64,000 nucleotides of DNA, taken from NCBI GenBank assembly GCA_905221615.1, contig CAJNDT010001324.1, positions 601,001 to 665,000 of the forward strand, written 5' to 3'. The notes under the pieces are model-generated. The model was not told where the DNA came from. It saw only the letters and a program-made list of their open reading frames with translations, and ran no database searches. Numbering within the stretch: the first letter of the stretch is position 1; the number at the start of each line of letters is the position of its first letter. Origin of the DNA: Symbiodinium sp. CCMP2592. Taxonomy: Eukaryota > Sar > Dinophyceae > Suessiales > Symbiodiniaceae. Shown one piece after another: positions 44,401 through 55,210 of the stretch. Made by a program: the position numbers and the translations under genes.

Positions 44401-47130
44401 AGCTTCACTCGTCATGGGCTTGGCTGTAGATCCGTGAGAAATAAGTTCAAGCTTCTAGGATTTTGACTCGGCAGCGGAGCGGAATCCAGCCTCGTCCAAT
44501 GTTTGCACTCCCTTTTCTTGCCTACGCCTAAAGTTCGTGAAGCCGAGCAGGATGCGAAACCAAGATCCGACGTCTCCTTCTAAACGTGATTGCACGAGGC
44601 GGCTCCGGTGCCGAAGCCACGCTTTCGCAACCTGCGAACGGACATGCTGGTGGAGGTCGGTGACATCCATTAACAAGAGTAAGTCCAGGCAGAATCAAGA
44701 AAAGCATCAGGAGGAGTCGTGCAGTAGCAGCAGCCGTAGTTGCACGTTTCCGTAGAGGGAGCGGTGTAGCGGTAGCAGCATAGCGGGAGTGGGAGCAGGA
44801 GCGGGAGGAGGAGGAGGAGGAGGAGGTCGTTGTTGTTGTTGCTGCTGCTGCTGCTGCTGTTTTGCTGCCACCGCCTTGCGGCGGCGGTAGTTCTGGTGTT
44901 GGCGATAGCAGCAGCAGTAACAGCAACAGCATCACAACAGCAGCGGCTGCCGCTGTTCGCTATATGGTCATGTGCGTCTGCAGGACCATGACATCAACAG
45001 TATCGGCACTAGCCGGCAAAAAATGTTTGACTGTTGAACACGACACAAGGAACCGCGGAAGAAGCATTCAAGAACGGGACCAGCTGCTCCCTAAATCGCC
45101 AGACTTGCTTTCCGATTTGCAATTTCGAGGATGCCATTAAGCCGGCCCAGAAGAAGAAAGCCCCGTGCTGTGGGCCACGGCCTTAGCTCTCAAAACTGCA
45201 TCTGAGCACCATTGACATGTTATTCATCCTTTCATGCCTTTTCTGGCGTTGTTTGTATCCCTCGTAATTTTCTCAACATTCGTTTTTGTTATTGTTGATT
45301 TGCCAGCTTGTGTTCTCGTCCTTGTTCTAGTTTTTGTGATGCTGCTGGTTCAGCCTTGATGCGCATCTTCACGTGACACATTCTGTTACTGTCCAGCCAA
45401 AGCAATGCGGAGCAACAAAACAGGACATGTCATGGCGAAACCAACAGTCTCTACTTGGAGCATACTCGTAAATCGTAAGCGCCCTGCTTTACTCCACAGC
45501 CTATGCAGCAAGACAGCTGACTATCTCCTGGGCTCCCTTCAGCATGATAGCATCTAGACAGTTCATGACTGTTCACTTCAGTGCCAAGGGCTACCTGGCA
45601 GTGCACTTTGCATCTAGAGTCAGAGTCTTCAACGACACCAAGACATGCCACTAAGACTAGGTCATAGCTCGCGTGTTCTGGACGCCCAAAACGTGCTTGC
45701 ACTTCCACTACTTGTGAGAAGCTCAGGGGGGCGCCGCGCGTGTCGGAGCCAGAGGCTGCCAGTCGGGCGATGGGGGATGGGGGGACTTTCAGAGGTGTGG
45801 AGGTTCGCTGTCGCAAGCCCTCTTGAATGTAGCAGTAACGCTTAAACAACGGGGGCTGAAAGTCACTTTGACCAGACTCTTGGCCCTGAACACGCACTCT
45901 GAGCGTTAGGAATCAATGACAAGCACCACATGTCAGAAAATCCCCTGATTGCAGGAGGCTGCAGAGCAGCTGCCAGCAGCGTGCATGTTGATTATTGAAC
46001 AGGGCCTAGGCTAGGCACCTGTGCAGACATCCGAGTTGAAATGTGCCAAGTGGTTCTTTGCAGAACCTTGGGTTATGTGATTCTCGCCAGATGCCAGTAG
46101 ACTTGTTGAAGACTTCGCTTTCCTTCGTGTCCTTCGCCTACCGGCCGAGCCGCACACCTTCACCATCTTTCACCATCTTTTCTGTCACCGAAGGGGGGGT
46201 AAGGGTAAGTCTGAGAAACTCAGCACACACTCTGTAGGAGTCGAAGATAGGGAAAGGGCCTCCGAGCGAGAACGGGTCGAATCTGAGGAGGATGCTGCAC
46301 ACATGTCTGGACGTTTCTGGCAAAGCGGCAAGCTTCGTGAGACAGGCAATGTGACGATGCTTCTTGGCCGCTTCTGGCAACGTTAGGAGACACTGCTTGT
46401 CATCGGAAGCCTCTGTGGCCATTGCTTCCCGACACGCCCGAACCCCGCCGTTCCGAGGCTCGTCCTTCGGCCCATGCTCTCGCTGTTGAACGCCCTGCCC
46501 GAAGGGGCAGTGACTCTGGCCTACCGTGCGCGATCCAAGGCTCTCCGCCCTGCGGACACTGTCGGTGTCCTTTTGTTCAGTTCTACCCACTCCGACTGTT
46601 GAAAGCAGTGCGGCGATCCTGTGTTCCGGTCGTCACTGGAACCACTGAGTTTGATGCATGTGTTTCCCTTGAATCTTCTCGCCAACGGCTTTCGCTTGCC
46701 GAAGAAAACCAGCTTGTGGGGTTGAGTGCCTCCAGTGGTTGGTGGCCTGGATCAGGCCATGATCCGCACGGGCGTCCTGAGAGACGCGACGGCCTGGCAG
46801 GAGGCTGGCTGCAAACCGTAGGTCGACTCCGATGTCGACTCCGTTCAAGTGAAAAGGTCACATTGACATGTGCACTCCAGCAGGAAGGAAGTCCGAGGGC
46901 GTTATGGATTCATGTTTAGTGGGGCATGTGATTTTCCAAGTAAGTATGCAGGCACCCGGAGACAGCCCAAAGTGGCTACATCCGGCTTCTCGTGGGATGA
47001 TCTGAAACACCGAATGGTTCGTGCTCAGGTGGAGATTCCCAGCATGGTGGCCTGTCCCGGTTGGACTCAGCGAATTCATCTCATGGCGTTTCGAGTTGGG
47101 GTCGCATTTGGCTACGAATTTGCCCCGAAG
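38440..47130. other. Spacer with few supportable exons
   Basis: One possible exon ends at a strong GGGAAG|GTACGTG donor (41552), reading VCLEDEIFLHRPRQLFRGLQ then KTGK. Otherwise only short frames and triplet tracts (44800-44940). The distance is long for one intron, so exons may be missed. Confidence 0.35.
44795..44865. repeat. Triplet tract (GGA)n-(TTG)n-(CTG)n
   Basis: Consecutive runs of GGA, TTG and CTG triplets, giving poly-Gly, poly-Leu or poly-Cys frames. Confidence 0.9.
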
Positions 47131-47139
47131 CCATGGCAG

Positions 47140-47234
47140 CCAAGGCTTGCGTCAATGTCTACGACCTGAGCCTGGATGCCCTGACAGCGGGCGCCGAGGT
47201 CAAGGCTCGTTTGGGCCCGGAGCTAAGACGCGGA
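47140..47234 (+). CDS. Probable exon, beta-strand segment
   Basis: It follows CATGGCAG and ends at CGCGGA|GTGAGT (a strong donor). It reads KACVNVYDLSLDALTAGAEV then KARLGPELRRG. The V-x-V-x-x-L-x-L-x-x-L pattern fits a beta-groove strand pair. Codons are GC-ending and unlike the neighbouring frames. Confidence 0.5.
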
Positions 47235-48131
47235 GTGAGTGGGCATCCCGCTTGCTGCTCTTTGACCACAGTTGCCCCTCTGCCGCGGAGCATTTGCCTG
47301 TAACGGCTTTGCTGCAGGTTTTTAAGATCTCCCCTACAAAAGACGAAATCGGCCCAAATCCATGACGAGAGCCCCGGTCTCCTGGACATCCTCCAGCCTC
47401 ATCATCCAAAGTCACGGCACCCAGGCGACGCAGGTGTCGCGTGGTCTGCGGCCAGCGTGTTGCGTCCAGCAGCTCTTCGCAGCTCGGATGAGTTGACTGC
47501 GATTCTGTGAAGCTCTGGGTGGGTGATCAATGGTGATCATATCTTGGAGTATCTTGGAAGTCGTATACCATTTCCTGTGGCTGACTCTGAACAGCAAGCG
47601 CATTGTCCAAGGCTACGAAGCAGAGATGCTGGAGATGGATGTACGCCAGACGGCTGCAGGCGCATTGCGTGAGAATGGCCTACATGGACCTCCAACCAGT
47701 ATTCACTGCACAGCCAGCCTCCGAATTCAGTTTTCACAGAGATAACTGAGATGATAGCTTTTGTTGTTCTTGCACCGCGGTCGCCAGCGCCCGAGGCGCC
47801 GCCTGTGGCCTCGTAGCCCAGCCGCTCGGGGATGGTCGGCTCAGGAGCAAAGGGGACGCCCCCCGGAAGCTCAAAGCTTTGTGTCATGGCCAGGATCTCT
47901 TGCCCTCGCATCTTCACACACCGGCTGGACCGGGGGGAGGGGGGGGTGACTTCCAGGTTTCAGCTTCCAGGAGCAGGTTGCCGACATGCTGGAGACATGG
48001 GGGCTGTCGGGGGGCCATGTGTGCCCTTACGCACTCTGAGTCACAGCAGGATTTGGGCCCCGAGGATGTTGAAGTGCTGCCTCTCGGCACGGCAGACGAC
48101 ATGCTTAGGCCCGCAGGTTTGTTTCTTGCAG

Positions 48132-48221
48132 GTTGGGCATAGAGCACCGGGCTACACGAATTCAGGCGTCCTTTTCGATGTCGCATCCTTGGAAATCCAC
48201 TACGAGTGCCCTCCTGCCAAG
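48132..48221 (+). CDS. Probable exon, 30 codons
   Basis: Good acceptor (GTTTCTTGCAG) and AAG|GTATCG donor, phase 0 at both ends. It reads VGHRAPGYTNSGVLFDVASL then EIHYECPPAK. GVLFDVASLEIHYE alternates hydrophobic residues as in the neighbouring exons. Confidence 0.5.
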
Positions 48222-48774
48222 GTATCGTGGCGAGCGGCTCCCCTCTATGGCCGGGTTGACGATGCTCCCTCACAACTGTGAGACGAAGAAGTGCGAGGCC
48301 ATCTTGGCATGTGCAGAACACGAGTGTGTCGCAAAAGAAGACGTGCGGGAGAATTCTGTTTCGTCTGCCATCTGGGGTTTGGCGCCGCCGAGGTGGTGGT
48401 CAAACGTCCGGGGGCGGATGCCGTCAAGAACAGCCTCGTCATGCCGGCTTTTTGGCTTATGTGAGGTGCTCCCGAACTGCAGGAAAGTGGAGCACATCTA
48501 GGAGAGCAACCAGCGTAATATTTCCACCTAGACATGGTTCGACGCCTATGCGTTCTGATGCGATTGATGTATGGAGCGTTGCACGTTGCTGAAGCTCATA
48601 TACGTGAATAAGATTGTGTGTGTGTGTGTGTTGCACCTGCGCATTTGCAGTATGTCAGTATGTTCACATACATATGCAAACAACTCTTCACGACATCAAT
48701 ATGTAGACAGTATGTGGGTATACACAGACACGACCCCTTCGCTGAATGAGCCAGCCTGTACCGTAGATGCGACA

Positions 48775-48906
48775 CCACCACCACCACCACCGCCACCGCC
48801 ACCGCCACCGCCGCCACCGCCACCGCCGCCGCCGCCACCGCCACCACCGCCACCGCCACCGCCGCCGCCGCCGCCACCACCACGACCACCACCACCACCA
48901 CCACCT
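48775..48906. repeat. (CCA/CCG)n triplet tract
   Basis: About 44 CCA or CCG triplets, giving poly-Pro, poly-His or poly-Val/Ala frames on the two strands. It ends 25 nt before the acceptor of the next exon, so it is most likely intronic. Confidence 0.95.
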
Positions 48907-48931
48907 ATGCGGCAGTGTCCTTCCTCTGCAG

Positions 48932-49074
48932 CCCTTCAGAGTGACAGCTAAGGCCAGTTTCGACACCGTTGACTGGAAAACGCCAGCCGGCACAGAGTAT
49001 TACTGCGTGCAGTCCGAGGAGCTCCAGCTATCGACTTATGCTTTGGCCACTCTAGATCAGAACAGATCATCTTG
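48932..49074 (+). CDS. Probable exon, beta-strand segment
   Basis: The acceptor is strong (TGTCCTTCCTCTGCAG). The frame reads PFRVTAKASFDTVDWKTPAG then TEYYCVQSEELQLSTYALAT and LDQN. The donor is CTTG|GTGACC at 49075, or an earlier site near GATCAG. FRVTAKASFDTVDW suggests beta strands. Confidence 0.5.
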
Positions 49075-49521
49075 GTGACCGGTAGCTCGGAATTAGATGA
49101 TGTCCAGCGGCTGCCCCGGTCCGGGCAGGATCTGGCCCCCTCCGGCCTCCTGGGTGCCAGCTGCAAGGCCACAAACGGGTGTTGGATCAGATCTTCGGCG
49201 CTTAAAGCTCCGAGCTTTCCAACAAGCTCGAGGTCGAGGTTCAAGGGTTTATCTCGTAGTTCAGCACCTTTCACTGACTGCAGGTTTTGCAGCTGACCCC
49301 AGCTGTCCTAGTAAAGCTCCGAGCTTGATAATGCTGGGGTTGTTGGAGACTACAAGCATGCGCACAGTGGATGAGGAATTCCCCGATGTGTCGCATCCAA
49401 ACATAGCCCGAACACGTAGACAGGAGCAGAGCCTGCGTTTTTCGAGTCCGTAGCCCTGGAGCCAGCGGTAGCCCGTTGCTCTCTGCAGCATCGAGCGCGG
49501 TCGGGGATGGTCGGAGGTCTC

Positions 49522-49608
49522 AGTCCTGCGACCACGCCTTGTGGTGACCAACGACTCCGGCCCCATGACTGTCCTTACATTTGGTGGCCCTTTGTCGATG
49601 TTCCGGGA
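49522..49608 (+). CDS. Candidate exon, RLVVTNDSGPMTVLTFGG segment
   Basis: It follows GGTCTCAG and reads VLRPRLVVTNDSGPMTVLTF then GGPLSMFR. The D-x-GP-x-x-VL pattern recalls VPS13 SHR-binding repeats (x-DGPT-x-VL). The right limit is unclear because the frame stays open. Confidence 0.45.
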
Positions 49609-49734
49609 ATCAGATCTTGGCTCCATTGGGACCTCGGGTGGGGATGCGCACGTTGCAATTGTCCGAAGCGCCAGCCGGAAGCCATTTGGATCCTACTTTA
49701 TCCACGGAGCAGCAAAAGCAGCCTTCCCGAGATC

Positions 49735-49810
49735 ACGGCGTGGAGCTGCTATCGCCAGAGGGCAAGGTCTTGACTCTTGCGGCCAAGGACCCAGAAAGAA
49801 TGGCATGCAG
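49735..49810 (+). CDS. Candidate exon, VELLSPEGKVLTLAAKDPER segment
   Basis: A short open segment, HGVELLSPEGKVLTLAAKDP then ERMACRQMA. It is protein-like, but its boundaries are not certain. Confidence 0.35.
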
Positions 49811-49933
49811 ACAGATGGCTAGGTCAACCCTCAATTTCATGCAGCAAGACCTCCCTCATGCAGGCATGCCTATTCAGTCTATTTGTTAACTGCAGGCAGC
49901 CTGTCTGCCTGCCGATCGGTCAGTCTGCTTGCC

Positions 49934-49961
49934 TGCATGCATGCATGCATGCATGCATGCG
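49934..49961. repeat. (TGCA)n microsatellite
   Basis: About seven TGCA units. Confidence 0.95.
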
Positions 49962-51881
49962 TCTTATCTAAGTAGGTCGCAGCTGCAGGCAATGTAGTGC
50001 CATGCATGGCATGGCACGGCATTGCCTGGCAAAGTAGGGTATGCTATGTGATTGTTGCAGATTTGCATACTTCGGACTTATGCGTCTGGCTTGTTCTCAA
50101 TGTATGTAGGGGTAGGCAACCAGGCAGACGGGTAGCATGGCACGCATGTATGCGTGAAAGCAATCTGCATTTCCACATCTTTCCCCTTGGTTGCTACACT
50201 CAGAAGTGCTTGACAGAGCAGTGCAGCACAGAAGAAACTCTCGACGCCTAGGGCCTAGGAGATCCCGGGAGTCTTTGCAAGCAGGAGATCTGAACAGCGA
50301 ATCGCCTCACCGGTTGCAGGAGTCTCGGCCGTACCACTGGCATGTGCCCACCAATGCCAAGGACGGTCATGGGCCAGGGTAGGATACACATGACATGAGA
50401 AAACACAAAAGCGGCTAAGCGCCTGAGGGGGCTCCGGAGCTGAAGTTGCGTCCAGCTGGAGGCCTTCGCCTTCATCGCTTTGAATCCGCTTGAGGGTGCA
50501 GAAGAGAAGAGTTCCCGGATCTGCGGGATGTGGGGCTTCCAGAGCCGTCACACCAAGCCCTGTGAAGCTGGCTCCATGTGCCTTCAGGTGCCGGAAAGGT
50601 GGATTGGTCGCCGGCCATTCCCTGCTGCGCCTCTGGGCTCAGTCCAGGCCCACGGGTTCCATTCGTTTTGTCGATCTCGGACCCTCAGGAGCAAGCTGCG
50701 GGCTCCTCCTCCATGCTGCTGACTGCGACGGACACTTGCTGCAAATGTTGTGAGGAGGGAGAGGTGTCCCCCAATCCCGATTTCGAGGCACTGGGCGCGT
50801 CGCGGTCTTCAGATGTATGCTCGCAGACCGGTATGCGACTCTCGTTCCAAACCCCTGGCAGCTTTCGTATCATATCTCAGGAGGAGACAGCCATGCCCTT
50901 GGTGTGGACTGCCTCGCTCGCCCCATCGAGCGGTGCTTTCGCCATTGTCCTGAAGCACTTGGGCTGCAGGGGCTAGGTCAAGGCTGAATGGTGGTGGCCT
51001 GTAGCTTCCGTAACGGTCGTGATTCTCATAGCCGCTCAGTCCATTCAGCAAGTGCCCTATCCGTACATGTCGATGCTCTTTCAATCTTTCAACACGCCCC
51101 CTCCGTCGGACGTTGCAAGTCAAACTCAGACTATGGCACCCCCTCAAACCTTGGAGAATCGATCACCTTCAAGCACACAGGCACTGAAAGCTTACAGTTT
51201 GATGGCTCGCTGATCGCACTGGGTTAAAGAGTCTGGAACCCTTAGCCGTAGCCCTAAGCTCAAGAGTCAAGAGCCCTGCAGCGGTCAGATGCGGTTCCAC
51301 CTGCCTCGCCTCGAATCGTGCCACGCAGGCCAAGGCCAGCAAAGCATTCGGGGCTACTTTCATGTTTGTATACCCGGGCTGCACTTGCCTTTGTTTGGTG
51401 ATTGCTGTGACGACGACCGTGGCGAACCACGCTATCATTGAAACAACCGAACCTAGCCTGTGCAGGAGGCGGCAGCTGCTTACCTGAGAGTATCAGTATC
51501 AGATACTGGCGGTACTGTTGCAAAGTGGCGAGAAGGTCCTTGTCCAGGCTCATGCTTAAATGCCACCAATCAAGCAACCATCACCCTAATCCATGGACCA
51601 CCCGCAGCCCCAAGCCTGAATCTACCGCAAGGCCGAGATGATGGTGCTGCCCGGAGATGCGAACCGTGTCGGCATATTCTGAAGGGTTGAGGGATTCATC
51701 AAAGGCTTCGGGTCTCAAGAGGCCTTGAAGCAGTTGCAACAATAGAGCTGATGAGCTGAGACGGGCTGCTCAGTCTGCAGTGCATGCTACAGGAAAGCGA
51801 ACACCGTGCCAACCTCCGCGAGGGCCGGCAAAGGTGAGGTTCCCATCGGCTGGGCCGCTCGCCGGCAGCTCCTCACAGTAG

Positions 51882-51978
51882 CACTATCTCTTTGTGCATC
51901 TCGACGCTCAATCGGTGCCCAGGATCGTAGAGTGGTTCATGCTTGCAAAGCCTGTTCAAGTCAGGAAGGAGTTTGCAG
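51882..51978 (+). CDS. Probable exon, HYLFVHLDAQSVPRIVEWF segment
   Basis: Between CAGTAG and TTTGCAG|GTGTAG. It reads HYLFVHLDAQSVPRIVEWFM then LAKPVQVRKEFA. A strand (YLFVHLDA) followed by an amphipathic helix with VEWF fits VPS13-like repeats. If the helix-strand order is right it may lie in the N-terminal half of such proteins, which does not fit well with its place here. So the gene identity is less sure than the exon itself. Confidence 0.5.
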
Positions 51979-52198
51979 GTGTAGATGACATCTGGAGTGG
52001 AGGAGTCCCAGAGCAGAGACGTGTTGACAGGTCAACCCATTTGCCAATGAGCCGCTCAGCTTCGGAGAACTTCGGAGACGGCTTCGCATCACATGTAGGC
52101 TGAAGGGTACCATCGACAGCCCAGGAAGGCAGCTCTGCGTGTCTCCGTCGATGGGGAAGAGATCGTGATTAAGGCTCGGGCGTTGAGAGCTCCTCAGA

Positions 52199-52246
52199 GG
52201 AACTGCGGGAGACTGACACGAGAGGAACTGCGGGAGACTGACACGG
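52199..52246. repeat. Tandem duplication of 24 bp
   Basis: AGGAACTGCGGGAGACTGAC-ACG-A/G is repeated twice without a gap. Confidence 0.9.
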
Positions 52247-53065
52247 GATGCTGGATGTCCTAGCTCTTCTGCCTCTCTGCAAGCCGCCGAGTGTCGATTG
52301 CAGCTTCTACCAGAGAACTTTGAAACAGGCTTACCCAGCATTCCTTATCCACACAGCGCGATTTCTTCGGTCAAGATATGTCAGGCACAGGATAAAGGTC
52401 CACGAGACGCACACCGAAGGCTCTGCACTCCAAAAGCCCTGAAACCGGGAACTTCCGACCGGCCTGGGTGACGAAGTACCTGCAAGCGTGCACTGCAGTA
52501 GCACGGAAGTGGGAACCCAAAAAGATCTCTCCGAATGTGGCGACCTCTTCTAAACTCGGATGCGTGACACGGTTCGTGGAACGACGATGTCTTAGCCGCA
52601 GCCTTTAAAAACAACATCGCAAACGTCTAAACGAAACCTCCAATCTCCACGGAAAGTAATCGACAGAACATATCACTAAACACTAAACCGCTCCAAACGC
52701 AGAAAAAGCCCGATGAGACTCGCCATAACTCCTTCTTACACGGTCTAGCATGAATCTTGAGTTTCGAAACAGAAGCTCACTCCGTTGAATCACCCTCTCC
52801 CTAGCCCTAGACGTCCCATGTAATGAATCAACAACCGCACAGTCACTTGGAAGCCTGCAAACCTTGTACCCCGACGACCTTCAGCTGGACCCTATTAAAA
52901 CGAGAATGCGCAGTCGAGAGGATGTTGGACGCAAGGCAGAGATCCCGCTCAAGGCTCGCAGTCCAAACTGCCAGCCTCCGCAAGGATTCGGTGACTGCTG
53001 GGTTGTGTCGCTGTCCGTGTTTGGGGGCGTTTGGGGTTGGCTTCTCCATGGGTGCTTGCCTGCAG

Positions 53066-53140
53066 GCAAAGAAGCTGAAGCTTTCTGTTTCGCGCGTGGG
53101 CGAGAACACGGTGGCAACTTGGACGTACAGTGCAGATGGG
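53066..53140 (+). CDS. Candidate exon, KKLKLSVSRVGENTVATW segment
   Basis: After GCCTGCAG it reads AKKLKLSVSRVGENTVATWT then YSADG. KLKLSVSRVG looks like a beta strand. The donor is not clear. Confidence 0.45.
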
Positions 53141-53587
53141 ATTTCGGCTTCAGCCATCCGTGCCCCTGCAACATACGCATGTTCTGCCCGCCCTCTCAGG
53201 TGGCCCTAGATGACCTTTCTTCCGGGCTCGGCGTCCTCGAAAGGGCCACGAGCGAATCATGCCTTGCACATGTTTCCCTTGGAGGGTGTAGCAGTTGCTC
53301 TCGTCTGACGCCGGTAGCCGTTCTTGGCACTTGCCAAAGGAAAGCGAAGCCGGACCGTTTGGTTGCCCAAGCAGTAACAACTCCTAAGCACTGCAGCCCG
53401 TGAAGACCGGCAATGGCAAAGCCAATCACGTGAAGCACCTTAGCCAATGTCAGTCTCACGCCACCAAAGTCCCGGCACCCCGACTTGTAGTCATTCTAGT
53501 TGTGTGTCCAGGGCCAGACGTCGTTACAGTAGAGCTCTTGAAGTCTTGCTGCCTCGTTCCACCTCACTGCCCACCATCCAAGTTCAG

Positions 53588-53690
53588 GAACAGTCAGTGG
53601 GATCCAACGAGGAGTCGGTGGTTGAAGTCGATCTCCGGCTCGGCCAGATCGGCGCAGCTCTGATGCCAATACCACTCTGGGAAAATTCCC
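53588..53690 (+). CDS. Candidate exon, VVEVDLRLGQIGAALMPIPL segment
   Basis: After CCAAGTTCAG it reads EQSVGSNEESVVEVDLRLGQ then IGAALMPIPLWENSP. The strand followed by x-PIPL recalls the VPS13 adaptor-binding domain (lx-PL turns). The donor near 53690 is not strong. Confidence 0.45.
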
Positions 53691-53962
53691 CGTCAAAGTT
53701 AATCTAAAGCCACAGAGTTCAGTGGGTGCCGCGGACAGCACCCGGCAAAACAAGAGGGCTAGATCCAAAACTCTGAGCCAGCCGAAAGGCCCTCAGCCCT
53801 ATGCCATAAGCCCGAACCCGGTAAGTCCGAAGCTCCGAACCGTAAAATGTAGACCCTAAGCCTTCAGCCCGAAGCTTCAAGTCACGAGCCCTCAAACAGT
53901 TTTAGCAGTTGGGCGGCTGGATCCCGGAAGGGTTCCCCACGAAACGGAATATCGATCATGCC

Positions 53963-54020
53963 TCCCTCTCTCTCTCTCTCGCGGTCTCTCTCACAGTCAG
54001 GCTCTCTCTTTCTTTCTCCG
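53963..54020. repeat. CT/GA-rich tract
   Basis: CTCTCTCT runs with interruptions, giving RERERE frames on the other strand. Confidence 0.85.
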
Positions 54021-54939
54021 GTGGATGCAGTGAAAGCCATCCTCCACTGAGGCTCACCTGAGCATCTGCAGGATTTGCCCCAATCTAGACAAAGACGCAA
54101 GCCAGGAAACCAATCGCCATCCGAGGTGTCCCTTGTGGACGATGTGCCCACAGCTCATGAGCTCATTTTCCTCCACATCGGTGACATCCACGTGTAGCTC
54201 GTTGCAATTTGCAGCACAATTCCACAGCCTGCTGCATCATGCATAGTCATAGTTTCCAAGAGCAGAGCTGATTTGCAGTCAAAGGAACTACGTCCAGAAC
54301 GCCGATGCTGACTCGGAGCAGCCTCCTGGCAGCAGTTGATCCCCCTGCTGGGCAGACTGAGCACCAAACAGTGCTGGACTTGACCAGACAGAGGTTGCGC
54401 TTCCTGGTCGGCGAAATCCAGGACAGGTCTTCCTGAAACATGCGGTCTGGATCCGCATCCGATTTCGTTGGCGAAGTTCATCATGCCGACAAGCTGTAGT
54501 TGCACAGGCTTCTTTGTGTTCCTGCACTATTCCTCAAAGAGCTCTGGCTGTGACCCATAAGTTGCCAGATGTCGATTTCGCAGGGCATCTGCCAGCTGCC
54601 GGATCGCACAGATGGCTCCATGCTGTCGAAAAAGCATCAGCAACTGGTCATCCGAGAAGCCTTTGTTCCTGTTTTGGGAGCGCAGATCCCCGGTCAAGAT
54701 TCAGACCAGTGCGGCAGCCAGTAGATGCCTGGATTTCTCAGTGCTTCTTAGACCAACCAAGGCACAAAGCCGGAGTACTTCGCCAGGACATTGGGGCTAA
54801 GCAGCACTGGACAGGGTCATCGCAGTGCTGAGGGATGCATCACCAGTTGCTTGGATTCTGCGAGACATCTCGAAACCGTGGACTCGTGCAGCAGCAGTTC
54901 TCAGCTGAATCCTCTGAATTCCACGCATGCATGTTGCAG

Positions 54940-55024
54940 GGTGATTTTGTACAGGAGCAGCCGGCCGTGATCCTGGCAAATCACGGCGAGAAGGGAGCGC
55001 ACTTCCTGGACATCCAAATCACCC
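54940..55024 (+). CDS. Probable exon, GDFVQEQPAVILANHGEKG segment
   Basis: Acceptor ATGTTGCAG and donor ATCACCC|GTGAAG. It reads GDFVQEQPAVILANHGEKGA then HFLDIQIT. It has a clear strand-loop-strand pattern (PAVILANHG...HFLDIQI). Confidence 0.55.
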
Positions 55025-55126
55025 GTGAAGCCACCTCATCCCAGGCCGGAGCAGTTGCACGCCAGCTCAGAAAGAGGCGTAGAGGCAGGGGAACCATGTG
55101 AGGATTTTAAAGATCCGCCGGCACAG

Positions 55127-55210
55127 GATCTGGTCTTGCCCAAGGCAGAGGTAATCATGGATAAGCTGGATGTGACAGTGGACAATGCCTCGGGGCCAAA
55201 AATCAAAGAG
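55127..55210 (+). CDS. Probable exon, DLVLPKAEVIMDKLDVTVD segment
   Basis: After GGCACAG it reads DLVLPKAEVIMDKLDVTVDN then AS. Alternating hydrophobic residues make a beta strand pair. The right end lies near AAAGAG or TCAGAG. The exon fits just before the C-terminal VPS13 exons. Confidence 0.5.

Noticed and set aside
48596..48993. Long poly-Pro, poly-His, poly-Val and poly-Trp/Arg frames
   Set aside because: All are readings of the CCA/CCG triplet tract on both strands.
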